Part shown: positions 16,919 through 25,017 of the stretch, one piece after another
Position numbering within the stretch: position 1 is the stretch's first letter
How the letters are laid out: every line of letters begins with the position of its first letter
Assembly (NCBI GenBank): GCA_013361525.1
Contig: JABFXY010000020.1
Location: 1-59,754, forward strand
Origin: Polyangiaceae bacterium
GTDB lineage: Bacteria; Myxococcota_A; Polyangia; Polyangiales; Polyangiaceae
Direction: 5' to 3'
DNA length: 59,754 nucleotides
The notes under the pieces: generated by a model
Told to the model about the DNA's origin: nothing
Seen by the model: only the letters and a program-made list of their open reading frames with translations
Databases searched by the model: none
Position numbers and translations under genes: made by a program

Positions 16919-17310
16919 GGTTTCGCGTGTCGCTCCTTCCTCGAACGCGGGCCAACAATCCTGCCGCGTTTTGGGGGGAGGATGTGCGTGTCGGGCTCGG
17001 ACGCCGCGCTGCCCCTGTGGCGTAGGCCCCCGCCTCGATGTTGAAGCAATCCGAGCAATTTTCGGGGCTTCGCTTCGGAGAGCTCGCACGTCGATCCGCT
17101 GAGGTCGCAACGACTCGGACGTATCGTGCCCGGTGAATAGACACCGCGGCGGATGCACCGAATCGCCTCATGGAGCTACTCCCCCGCCCGGCAGGCTCCC
17201 CCTCGGCCGGCCCTCAGGTTACGCTCTCCGCTTCGGGGCCCCTGCGCGCCATCGGCGGCACGAGGCTCACGGCGAGTGGTTCGAGTGCGGCGCTGGCGAG
17301 GGTAAGCAAC

Positions 17311-17943
17311 GTGCGTTCGGCCGAAGTCGACGAGATCGTCGAGCGAGCGAAGAAGGGCGACAAAGAGGCCTTTCGCGAGCTCTTTCGCCGTCACCGGGCT
17401 GACGTCGCGCGCCTCGCGTACCGCATGCTCGGCTCCGCCACCGAGCTCGAAGACGTCGTCCAAGAGGTGTTCCTCCAGGTCCACAAGAGCCTCGGCGACT
17501 TCCGCGGTCAGTCGAAGTTCAGCACCTGGCTCCACCGCGTGACCGTCAACGTCGTGCTGATGAACCGGCGCGCCGCTCGCTCGCGGCCCGTGTTCGCGGC
17601 CGAGGCACTGTCCGAAAACGAGCCGGACGCCGGCGTTCGCCCGGATGACGAAGCGGCCCGCCGCCGCCGCCTCGACGCCTTCCGGCGCGTCCTTGATCGG
17701 CTGCCCGAGAAGAAGCGCACGGTGTTCGTGCTCCACGAGATCGAGGGGCTCGCGCCTGCGGAGATCTCGACCATCGTCGACGCTCCGGTCCTCACGGTCC
17801 GCACGCGCCTGTTCTACGCACGACGCGAGATCTGCGAGCTGATGCGGGAGGAGCCGAGCCTCATCCACCTGTGCGACGAAATCGGGCGCACCGATCGCTC
17901 GGCGAAAGACGACGGTGCAAAAGAGGAGGGAGGGGTCCCGTGA
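17311..17943 (+). CDS. ECF-family RNA polymerase sigma factor
   Basis: A 210-residue group IV sigma factor. Region 2 (about 20-90) has FRELFRRHRADVARLAYRML, the DVVQEVFLQVHKSL segment and FSTWLHRVTVNVVLM; region 4 (about 130-190) has LPEKKRTVFVLHEIEGL and EISTIVDAPVLTVRTRLFYARREI helix-turn-helix. The GTG at 17311 is preceded by GAGGG with an eight-base gap. The longer frame from 17170 has no such site and a low-complexity start. The last codons overlap the GTG of the FecR-like gene (GTGA), so the pair is co-translated as in sigma/anti-sigma operons. The gene is probably controlled by that partner. Confidence 0.88.
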   Translation: MRSAEVDEIVERAKKGDKEAFRELFRRHRADVARLAYRMLGSATELEDVVQEVFLQVHKSLGDFRGQSKFSTWLHRVTVNVVLMNRRAARSRPVFAAEALSENEPDAGVRPDDEAARRRRLDAFRRVLDRLPEKKRTVFVLHEIEGLAPAEISTIVDAPVLTVRTRLFYARREICELMREEPSLIHLCDEIGRTDRSAKDDGAKEEGGVP

Positions 17944-19445
17944 CGAACGACGACGACCCTCGTTCGACGGGAGCCGGCAATCAGCCGCGCGTTCTGCGCG
18001 AGCTGATCCGCGAAGCCCAGCTGGACGCGGGGCCGGATCTGCCGTGGGACCGCATCGAGGCGCGGCTGTTCGCACACCTCGACGAGAACGAGCCGGCGGC
18101 TCCCCCGAGCTACGGCGCGGCCCACCGATCCACGCCCCCCTACGAGCGCGCGGTGGAGACGCCCATCGACGTCGCGATCGGCCAAGCGGACGTCGCGGCA
18201 ACGGAGAGCCACGCCCTCCCCACCGAGCGGGAGCCTTCGATTCTTCCGGCCCCGCTGCCGAAACGCGTCGCGTCGGCGCGCGGCGAACGCCCGAGCCGCT
18301 GGGCGAGCGCGCGTTGGGTCGGTGTGCTCGCGGTCGCTGCGTGTTTCGCGCTGGTGTGGGCATCGCACAACCGCGGGTCGGATTCGTCCGGCGATCCGGT
18401 CGCCGTGGCCGAGCCGATCGACGTCACGGAGCTGCCGATGGCGCCGGGCGTTCCGGGCGCGCGGGATCTTTCAGCTCTCAAGTCAGGCGACGTCGTCGAG
18501 GCGGCGGTTGGTCCCGTCGCCTTCGGCGAGGCGGGCAAGCTCGAGTGGACGCTGTCGGCAGGCGGGCGTCTCGTCGTTCGCGATGGTGTTCCTGCATCCG
18601 ACAAGGCGGGGAGCACCCACGTCGTGGAGCTCGAGAGCGGATCGATGCGCGGGTCGCTCGCGCCGTCGACATCGGCAACGTTGGTCGTGATGGCGGGTGA
18701 GACGCAGGTGGTGAGCCTCGGTCCGGGCTCGGTCTTCAGTGTCACGCGCTCGTCGCGACGCCTCGTCATGCACCTCGAGCACGGCGCCGCGTCGGTCGGT
18801 CGTCGCACCCGCGGGTTCGACATGCTCAGCGTTCAGGACAACCTCGCCGATCGTCGGGCGTTCTCCGCGCCGTTCGCCGCCGCGTTTTCCCTCGATGGCG
18901 GCAACACATACGAGGTTCTTCCAACGACGGCCTCGCTCGACGCGCCGCCCTCCGTGCCCGCGGTCGTCGCGCAGCGCGGCCCCGAGCCCGTGGCGGAAGA
19001 AGCCGTCGAGCCTCCCGTTTCGGCGAAGGACGACGTCCCTGCGTCGCCGGTCGCTCCGCGGCCCGCGACCGTCGCTTCCGCACCTCCCGCCGTCGCTTCG
19101 GTTGCCGCCGCGTCGGTCGCCGCTGCTTCGGCCTCCCCGCCCGTGGAGGAACCGAAAGCTCCCGACGCCGATCCGGCCGCGACGGTCAGCGATTCGGCAG
19201 CGAGCTCGAAGCTCGTGTCGTGCATCGCTCGCGTCCGCAACGATCGCCAGGCGAAGGCTGCAGAAGGCGTGCGCATCATCGTGAGCTCGACGCTGCGCGC
19301 GAGCGTCGGGGACGACGGCTCGGTGAAGTCGGCCGTCTTCAACCCGCCGCTCGAGCCCGAGCTTCAAGGGTGCGCTGTCTTCCTGCTTCGCACGAAGCTC
19401 CAGCCTGGCGCCCGGGTGCTGTCGATCCCGGTGAGCCTGCCTTAG
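17940..19445 (+). CDS. FecR-like membrane protein, likely sigma-factor partner
   Basis: A 501-residue protein starting at the GTG overlapping the sigma factor stop, with GAGGAGGGAGG upstream. The N-terminal 110 residues are cytoplasmic and lack a zinc anti-sigma motif. One membrane helix lies at about 122-140 (WVGVLAVAACFALVWAS). A FecR-like beta domain follows (about 160-300: SALKSGDVVEAAVG, VELESGSMRGSL, GETQVVSLGPGSVFSV). A long Pro/Ala/Val-rich spacer (330-420) leads to an 80-residue C-terminal domain with two Cys (about 427 and 476) resembling the TonB-like/AgmX-like ends of myxobacterial proteins. By context it senses the envelope and controls the sigma factor; this is inference. Confidence 0.7.
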   Translation: MTNDDDPRSTGAGNQPRVLRELIREAQLDAGPDLPWDRIEARLFAHLDENEPAAPPSYGAAHRSTPPYERAVETPIDVAIGQADVAATESHALPTEREPSILPAPLPKRVASARGERPSRWASARWVGVLAVAACFALVWASHNRGSDSSGDPVAVAEPIDVTELPMAPGVPGARDLSALKSGDVVEAAVGPVAFGEAGKLEWTLSAGGRLVVRDGVPASDKAGSTHVVELESGSMRGSLAPSTSATLVVMAGETQVVSLGPGSVFSVTRSSRRLVMHLEHGAASVGRRTRGFDMLSVQDNLADRRAFSAPFAAAFSLDGGNTYEVLPTTASLDAPPSVPAVVAQRGPEPVAEEAVEPPVSAKDDVPASPVAPRPATVASAPPAVASVAAASVAAASASPPVEEPKAPDADPAATVSDSAASSKLVSCIARVRNDRQAKAAEGVRIIVSSTLRASVGDDGSVKSAVFNPPLEPELQGCAVFLLRTKLQPGARVLSIPVSLP

Positions 19446-19530
19446 GGAAAAATCCGCCGAGCAGGTTCCTCCCCGCCAAAAGCGTGCGGTCGATCGAGAG
19501 GGGATGAACGCCGCGTCGTAGATTGCCGGT

Positions 19531-22296
19531 GTGACGCGCCGCATCCCGAGCTCGGCGACTGCTTCGCCCCACGGAACCTTCATCGGGCGGAGCGCCGAGC
19601 TCCTCGCGCTCGGTCGCGTGCTGCGAGACGGCCGGCGCCTGGTCACCGTCACCGGCTCGCCCGGCATCGGCAAGACCCGCCTGGTTCGGCAGCTCGCCGC
19701 GAGCTCCGAGGCCTGTCGTTTCTACGTGTGCGACCTCACCGAGGCGAAGACCGTCGACGATGCGTGTGCAGTCGTCGCGCGCGTCATTCGCGCGCCCATC
19801 GCCGCTGGGGCATCGACGCGCGACGGTGTCGAGCAGATTGGTCGCGCCCTGGCGAAGCTGGACGGCTCGGTGCTCGTCCTCGACAACGTCGAGCAGCTCG
19901 CGCCCGTCAGCCACGAGCTGCTCGTTCCTTGGATGGAGGCCGCCGGAGACGTGCAATTCGTCGCGACCTCGCGCGAGCGGCTTCGCCTCGAACACGAGGT
20001 CGCCCTCGCGCTCGATCCGCTCGATGTCGACGACTCGATGCGGCTCTTCGCGGAGCGCGCACGGCGAGCGCGCGCGGACGAAGGCGGCGCTCCGAACGAC
20101 GCGACGCTACGGGCGATCGTCACGAAGCTCGAAGGCATCCCGCTCGCGATCGAGCTCTGCGCGGCGCGTGCGTCGGTCTTGTCCGCCGAGCAGATGTTGA
20201 CCCGCCTCTCGCGACGGTTCGAGCTTCTCGGGCGTGGGACGCGTGGTGCGCCGTCTCGTCACGCGACGTTGCGCGGTGCGCTCGATTGGTCGTGGGAGCT
20301 CTTGGACGAGACCGAGCGGCGCGCGTTGGCGCAATGCTCCGTCTTTCGAGGCAGCTTCTCCGTCGCTGCCGCCGAGGCCGTCCTTGCCCTGCCCGACGAC
20401 GTGCCGTGCGCACTCGATGTTTTGCAGTCCCTCCACGAAAAGTCCCTCGTCAGCGTGTTCGACGCTTCGCCGGCGCTTCCCGAGCGGCGCTACCGCCTGC
20501 TCGAGAGCGTCCGCGAATATGCGGCGGAGCGGCTGCGCGCTGCCCACGAAGAGGATGCCGCGCTCGATCGGCTCGCCGCGTTTTTTCTCGATGACACATC
20601 GCTGGAACGGAGCGCCGCAGGTCGTTTGCCGATCGCTGGGCTCGCGCTCGACGCCGACAATCTCCTGTCGGTCTGCGCGCGCTTCGCCGCACGTGAGCCG
20701 TTCACCTCGATGGATGCCTCGGGCCTGCTCGCCGCGCTGTTGATCCTCGAGCCCGTGCTGCTCCTCTCGATGGCGTGCAGGCTCGAGCCGTACACGTCGA
20801 TGTTGGATCGCGCGCTCTCCGTCGAGCCGCCTCCCTCGGCAGGGGCACTGTTCGCGCGCGGGCACTACACGCGGGCGCTCACCGATCTCGCGCGCGGACG
20901 CATGATGGACGCGTTCGGCCGTTTCCAGCGTGCGCTCGAGGTCGCGCGTGCTTCCGGCGCGACGGCCGAAGCATCGCGCGCGCTGACCAAGCTCGGTCTG
21001 ATGCTCGAGCACGCGGTGATGCCCGAACGAGCCCTCGCATGCTTCGAAGAGGCGCGCACGATCGCCTTCGAAGCGAAAGATCCTTCGGTGCGCGCGGACT
21101 GGTTGATCTGCCGTGGAACGGCGTTTCTCGCCCAGGCGCGGCCGAACGACACGCTCGGCTGTACGGTGCAGGCGCTGTCGATCTTCGAGGCAATCGGGGA
21201 CGTACGCGGGCGCGCGTGTGCCAATGCCCAGGCAGCGCTCGCGCTCGTCAGCCTCGGCCGCGCGGACGAAGCCGAGCACGCTGCGCTCACCGCACTCGCT
21301 TTGCTGGAGGAGACGGAAGACTACCGGGCGCGCGCCTATGCGTTGTCGTCGCTCGGGCGCGCCAACCAGATCCGCGGGCGCTTCGTCGAGGCGAGCGACA
21401 AGCTCGAGGAGGCGCTCGCCATCCACCGAGGGATCGGTGATCGCTGGTGCGAAGGGCTTGCACTCGGCTACCGCGGCGACGTCGCCTTCGAGGACGATCG
21501 CGCCGAGGACGCGCGCGTGCACTACCGAGCGGCCGTCACGAAGCTCGAGGGTGCAGGCGACGGCTACTACTCTGCTGTCTTCGCGGCTGCGCTCGTCGCC
21601 GCCGAGGCTTGGTGCGAGCGAGGTGGCTGGAGCGTCCCGCCCCCCGGCTCCGTCGAGACGGTGACGCGCATGGGCCGTCCCAACGAGCAAATCATCGTCG
21701 ATCTGCACCGCGCGACAGCCGCGCTCGGTGCTCACCAACGATCCGGCGCGGGCGCGATCGCAGCCGATGATTCGCTCCACGTCGCTGCATCGGCCGCGAT
21801 CGCGCGCGCGCGGTCGCAAGCCGCCGACGGCGGGCCGGGCCCGTCCCAGCGGTCGGAGGACGTACGCTTCGCGACGCGACTCCTCGAGTCGTTGCTCGCG
21901 CGGGCCTCGACGACGTCCTCGTGTTCCTCCTCACCGCCTCCGATCCCTGCGCTCGTCGTCGGGCCCGAGGCTCGGTGGTTCGGTCTGCGAGACTCGACGG
22001 TCGTGCATCTGCCGCGGTCGCGCGCGTTGAGGCTCGTGCTGTTCGCGCTCGCGCGCAATCGCATCCACCGGCCGGGAGCCGCGCTCTCGACGCAGCAGCT
22101 CATCGTCGAAGGCTGGCCGGGCGAACGAATCCATCCGAAGGCGGCCGCCAATCGTCTCTACGTCACGCTCACGAAGCTCCGGAGGCTCGGCCTCGCCGAC
22201 ATTCTTCAGAGCCGTGACGACGGCTTCCTTCTCGACCCGAACCACCTCGTCCTCGAAGCCGCGCCTCAGCATCACGTCGCGACCGCCGCCGACTGA
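19531..22296 (+). CDS. STAND ATPase regulator with repeats and C-terminal winged helix
   Basis: A 921-residue signal-transduction ATPase. Walker A GSPGIGKT (residues 42-49), Walker B VLVLDNVEQ (about 112) and the GLPLAIEL-like GIPLAIELCAAR are typical of the AfsR/LuxR-type NB-ARC group, followed by WSWELLDETERRALAQCSVFRGSF. The middle 400 residues are helical, TPR-like repeats (e.g. ALTKLGLMLEHAVMPERALACFEEA). The last 100 residues read as an OmpR-like winged helix (LSTQQLIVEGWPGERIHPKAAANRLYV..). In AfsR/SARP proteins the winged helix is N-terminal, so here the order is reversed. Start: GTG at 19531, no ribosome site. It may answer to the adjacent sigma/FecR pair, but the 85-bp gap argues for its own promoter. 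Confidence 0.75.
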   Translation: MTRRIPSSATASPHGTFIGRSAELLALGRVLRDGRRLVTVTGSPGIGKTRLVRQLAASSEACRFYVCDLTEAKTVDDACAVVARVIRAPIAAGASTRDGVEQIGRALAKLDGSVLVLDNVEQLAPVSHELLVPWMEAAGDVQFVATSRERLRLEHEVALALDPLDVDDSMRLFAERARRARADEGGAPNDATLRAIVTKLEGIPLAIELCAARASVLSAEQMLTRLSRRFELLGRGTRGAPSRHATLRGALDWSWELLDETERRALAQCSVFRGSFSVAAAEAVLALPDDVPCALDVLQSLHEKSLVSVFDASPALPERRYRLLESVREYAAERLRAAHEEDAALDRLAAFFLDDTSLERSAAGRLPIAGLALDADNLLSVCARFAAREPFTSMDASGLLAALLILEPVLLLSMACRLEPYTSMLDRALSVEPPPSAGALFARGHYTRALTDLARGRMMDAFGRFQRALEVARASGATAEASRALTKLGLMLEHAVMPERALACFEEARTIAFEAKDPSVRADWLICRGTAFLAQARPNDTLGCTVQALSIFEAIGDVRGRACANAQAALALVSLGRADEAEHAALTALALLEETEDYRARAYALSSLGRANQIRGRFVEASDKLEEALAIHRGIGDRWCEGLALGYRGDVAFEDDRAEDARVHYRAAVTKLEGAGDGYYSAVFAAALVAAEAWCERGGWSVPPPGSVETVTRMGRPNEQIIVDLHRATAALGAHQRSGAGAIAADDSLHVAASAAIARARSQAADGGPGPSQRSEDVRFATRLLESLLARASTTSSCSSSPPPIPALVVGPEARWFGLRDSTVVHLPRSRALRLVLFALARNRIHRPGAALSTQQLIVEGWPGERIHPKAAANRLYVTLTKLRRLGLADILQSRDDGFLLDPNHLVLEAAPQHHVATAAD

Positions 22297-22321
22297 GCGC
22301 GCGCGGTGGTATGAAGCGCGC

Positions 22322-23098
22322 GTGGAATCGAATGACAGGCGCGCCTTTTCGGCCTCGGTCTTTGCTCGCTGCAACGGTCGTGTCCTCTTGATCGAGCACC
22401 GGCGGCTTCGCACGTGGCTTCCCGTCGGCGGCGAGATCGAGCCGGGCGAGACGCCGCTCGAGGCGGCCCGCCGCGAGCTCTTCGAGGAGACGGGGCTCAC
22501 CGGCGTGTTCCACCCGGTCGACGGCGCGGTCGACGGCGCGCCGCTCGGGCTCATCGGATACGAAGAGCACCAAGCCGGCAGCAAAGGCCTGCACATGAAC
22601 TTCGTTTTCGTCGCGGACGTCGCGACGGACCAAATCGTCGCGAACGACGAAATCGTCCAGCATCGTTGGGTCACCTCGACCGACGGGATCGCTTGCCCGA
22701 CCAATGTTCGCGAGCTGGTGCTCCTCGCGCTTCACGCCGGGCCTTCGCCCCTCGAGGCCATGGCGACGGCATGGCTCGCCGCCTTCAATGGTCGCGACCT
22801 CGAAGGCCTCCTCGCGCTCTACGCCGACGACGCCGTCCACACGAGCCCGAAGCTCCGCGACCAGAAGCCCGAAACACGCGGCGAGATCCGCGGCAAAGAG
22901 GCGCTACGCGCGTGGTGGCGCGGCGCGATGGATCGATTGCCTCAGCTCCGCTACGAGCCGATCCATCTGACGGCGAGCAACGGCCGCGTCTTCATGGAAT
23001 ACGAGCGTATCTGTCCGCCCGATGCGCCTTACGTCGTCGCGGAGGTCCTCGTCTGCGAAGGTGGCCTCATTCGCTCGTCGCACGTTTTTCACGGATAA
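22322..23098 (+). CDS. NUDIX hydrolase fused to a SnoaL-like domain
   Basis: A 258-residue protein. Residues about 8-135 are a NUDIX fold with a perfect signature GX5EX7REUXEEXGU beginning GGEIEPGETPLEAARREL, which binds the metal and hydrolyses nucleoside-diphosphate-X compounds. Residues about 145-258 form an NTF2/SnoaL-like domain (ATAWLAAFNGRDLEGLLALYADDAVH, and FMEYERICPP). The two appear in one frame with a short linker. The GTG at 22322 is selected because it lies 25 bp after the STAND gene stop and begins the first NUDIX strand; no clear ribosome site. The substrate is unknown. Co-transcription with the STAND gene is possible. Confidence 0.78.
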   Translation: MESNDRRAFSASVFARCNGRVLLIEHRRLRTWLPVGGEIEPGETPLEAARRELFEETGLTGVFHPVDGAVDGAPLGLIGYEEHQAGSKGLHMNFVFVADVATDQIVANDEIVQHRWVTSTDGIACPTNVRELVLLALHAGPSPLEAMATAWLAAFNGRDLEGLLALYADDAVHTSPKLRDQKPETRGEIRGKEALRAWWRGAMDRLPQLRYEPIHLTASNGRVFMEYERICPPDAPYVVAEVLVCEGGLIRSSHVFHG

Positions 23099-23105
23099 CG
23101 CGCGG

Positions 23106-24002
23106 TCACGTTCGCAACATTCGCTCGCGCGCTCGCGCGCATTGAATGGATGTGAGCGCGACGAAGAAGAGCGGCGGAATCATCGCCGCGAGAAGATCCC
23201 GTACGTCCCACGGACGTTCCAACGCGCCGATCAACATCCGACCATCCGTGTTCGATCGGAGGACGATGAGCGCCGCCAAAAAGCGCGGATCGAAGAGCCC
23301 CAATGCGACGAGCGCGACCGACCCCGCGACGAGCGCGACCCCGTGGGTGTCGTGACCGGCGAATGTTTTGACGACCGCCAGCAGGCCGACGACGGCGACC
23401 AAATGGGCAATCCGCTCCGGTTTTGCCCGGGGTGCGGAACGCGTCTCCAGCAATGCCGCTGCGAACAGTGGCAATGTCTGTGGCAACGCCATTCGAAGGA
23501 CGAATCCCCAATTGTCGGGGCCGGGATACGAAAGAGCGCGGAGCGCTCCGAGGGCGACGAGCAGGGTCGCGGACGCGAGCGCGCCGACACGCCACCGCTG
23601 CCACAGCGCGATGAACGCAAGGCAGAAGGCGGCCGGCTCGAGACCCGTCGACAGCGTAAGGAGCCCGTCGACGGGAAAGCCGGCGGCGAGACAACGCGCG
23701 AGCCACCAAACCTCATAAAGATTTCTCAATACCGCATACGCGCAAAAGAAGAGGCCCGCCCAGCGCGCGCCGTCTGCGACCATTCGGCCGACGTTCCCGC
23801 CCGTCGCCAGCTTCAACCGTGCGAGGCACGCCGCGCGGAGCAGATCGAATACGCTCCGCGCCGAGGGACGTGTCGCATTCGGCGGCGAAGCGTCGAGCAA
23901 CGTCGTCACCAGCTCTTCCCCCCGACGCTGCCGGTATTCGCGCGGATAGAGGCGAAGCAGGACGCGATACCAAACCTCGAGTCGGCGATCGTCGGAGCTC
24001 AT
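23106..24002 (-). CDS. Multi-span membrane protein in a PadR operon
   Basis: A 298-residue protein. Residues 1-70 are a hydrophilic helical segment (LEVWYRVLLRLYPREYRQRRGEEL) that often precedes membrane spans in proteins encoded next to PadR regulators. The rest contains about seven hydrophobic helices. The ATG overlaps the padR stop (ATGA). In many bacteria such PadR-linked membrane proteins belong to stress- or drug-responsive units, sometimes with an ABC transporter, none of which is seen here. It is convergent with the NUDIX gene seven bases away. Confidence 0.75.
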   Translation of the reverse strand: MSSDDRRLEVWYRVLLRLYPREYRQRRGEELVTTLLDASPPNATRPSARSVFDLLRAACLARLKLATGGNVGRMVADGARWAGLFFCAYAVLRNLYEVWWLARCLAAGFPVDGLLTLSTGLEPAAFCLAFIALWQRWRVGALASATLLVALGALRALSYPGPDNWGFVLRMALPQTLPLFAAALLETRSAPRAKPERIAHLVAVVGLLAVVKTFAGHDTHGVALVAGSVALVALGLFDPRFLAALIVLRSNTDGRMLIGALERPWDVRDLLAAMIPPLFFVALTSIQCARARERMLRT

Positions 24003-24307
24003 CCCTTGCCCTCCAAAATCGCGAGAGCGCGCGCTACATAGCGGCTCCTCACGGCTGTTTCCTCTGCGAGCACCTGACGGCCGGTGCGCGTCAAACGGTA
24101 ATAACGGCGAACACGCCCACCCTCGGTCTCTTCGCGATCGAGCTCGACTTGATCCAGCTCCGCGAGGCGATCGAGCGCGGCGTAGAGCGTGCCCGCGCCG
24201 ATCTTCACGCGGCCATCCGAAAGCGTCTCGACCGCTTTCATGATGCCGTAGCCGTGCAACGGCTTTTCACCGAGCGCGACCAGGACGAGGTACGTGGGCT
24301 CTTGCAT
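23999..24307 (-). CDS. PadR-family transcriptional repressor
   Basis: A 102-residue winged-helix regulator. The PadR core is clear: TYLVLVALGEKPLHGYGIMKAVE (helices 1-2), GAGTLYAALDRLAELDQVE (recognition helix) and the wing RRYYRLTRTGRQVLAEE. It is short, lacking the C-terminal helices of longer PadRs except a single dimer helix. The ATG at 24307 lies only about five bases from the predicted transcription start, so there is no Shine-Dalgarno. It is the first gene of the operon with the membrane protein and very likely represses itself through the operator in its own promoter. Confidence 0.88.
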   Translation of the reverse strand: MQEPTYLVLVALGEKPLHGYGIMKAVETLSDGRVKIGAGTLYAALDRLAELDQVELDREETEGGRVRRYYRLTRTGRQVLAEETAVRSRYVARALAILEGKG

Positions 24308-24318
24308 CGATGGGTAAC

Positions 24319-24348
24319 TGTATATCGTCCATCGATATATGGAGTCAA
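24319..24348 (-). promoter_or_regulatory. padR promoter with embedded operator
   Basis: On the minus strand TTGACT (24343-24348), an 18-bp spacer and TATACA (24319-24324) form a strong sigma70-type promoter. A perfect inverted repeat TATATCG-N5-CGATATA (24321-24339) covers the -10 and the spacer, a classic repressor site. The expected start is about 24312, five bases before the ATG. Confidence 0.7.
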
Positions 24349-24595
24349 CCCCGCGGGATTCAGCGGTCCGGGCTGAGGCGGACGCGAGCCGGTGCGAAGG
24401 GCGGCGGGTCGATCGGGAGGTGTGCGGGTGGTGCGGAAGCGGCAGGCCGCACGAAATGGCGGGAGACGGTTTATGTACAGGCCAGTCATTCACGTTGGTG
24501 GCACGCACTCGGCTCCCGATGGGGGAGGGGCCGCACGAGCTGGCGTGACATGGACTATTCACGAATCAAGCGCGTGCCGGCGCCGCCGCGGCCTT

Positions 24596-24642
24596 GCGAA
24601 AGAACGAGGCAGGATACCGAGAAGGGGAGGCGGTTCTTTCGC
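24596..24642. repeat. Array 2, hairpin 1 (47 nt)
   Basis: GCGAAAGAAC (24596-24605) pairs with GTTCTTTCGC (24633-24642). The flank CGCCGCCGCGGCC immediately to the left is shared with copy 2. First of three copies in the 710-bp spacer between padR and the peroxiredoxin gene. Confidence 0.85.
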
Positions 24643-24680
24643 GATGCCGAGCGCATTTCGGACCTCGCCGCCGCGGCCCA

Positions 24681-24727
24681 GCGAAAGAACGAGGCACGAT
24701 ACCGAGAAGGGGAGGCGGTTCTTTCGC
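24681..24727. repeat. Array 2, hairpin 2 (47 nt)
   Basis: Identical to copy 1 at 46 of 47 positions, 85 bp downstream. Same 10-bp arms and same left flank. Confidence 0.85.
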
Positions 24728-24764
24728 ATTGCCCAGCCAATTCCCGATACAGCATCTCGAGGTA

Positions 24765-24811
24765 GCGAAAGAACGGGCCACGCTAGCGAGAAGGGTGCCT
24801 CGTTCTTTCGC
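24765..24811. repeat. Array 2, hairpin 3 (47 nt)
   Basis: Starts 84 bp after copy 2. The arms are extended to 11 bp (GCGAAAGAACG/CGTTCTTTCGC). Its right arm TGCCTCGTTCTTTCGC is the exact reverse complement of the left arm of copies 1 and 2, while the centre has diverged. Confidence 0.85.
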
Positions 24812-24866
24812 CGCGGCCGCATCGCCGCAGCCGCCGGCGCCGCCACCCACCACGCGTGGCCATGGC

Positions 24867-24907
24867 ATGGCGGCGTGGCCGCATCGCCGCTGCGGCCACG
24901 CCGCCAT
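24867..24907. repeat. Very stable 41-nt hairpin beside array 2
   Basis: A perfect 17-bp stem (ATGGCGGCGTGGCCGCA and its complement) with a seven-base loop. It lies about 110 bp beyond the peroxiredoxin stop on the minus strand and could end that transcript. Nearby bases repeat the words GCATCGCCGC and CCACGCGTGG. The remaining spacer (24362-25017) shows no gene. Confidence 0.6.
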
Positions 24908-25017
24908 CGTCATCGCCGCAGCTGACACTATGCCACCGCCCCCACGTGCCCCTCCAGGCGTACGCGTCGACGTCACGCCGCCGACCGAGCTGCGGCGGCT
25001 CGTTCAGCGCCGGTGCG

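Noticed and set aside
19496..19531. Leaderless promoter for the STAND gene (TAGATT as -10)
   Set aside because: The -10 spacing fits a start on the GTG but no -35-like hexamer is present.
20107..21819. 570-residue open frame antisense to the STAND ATPase gene
   Set aside because: Opposite strand carries Walker motifs and TPR-like repeats; the antisense product has none.
24360..25017. CRISPR array or IS element
   Set aside because: Three copies only, each a palindrome, with non-uniform spacers; no transposase frame, no target-site duplication around the copies.
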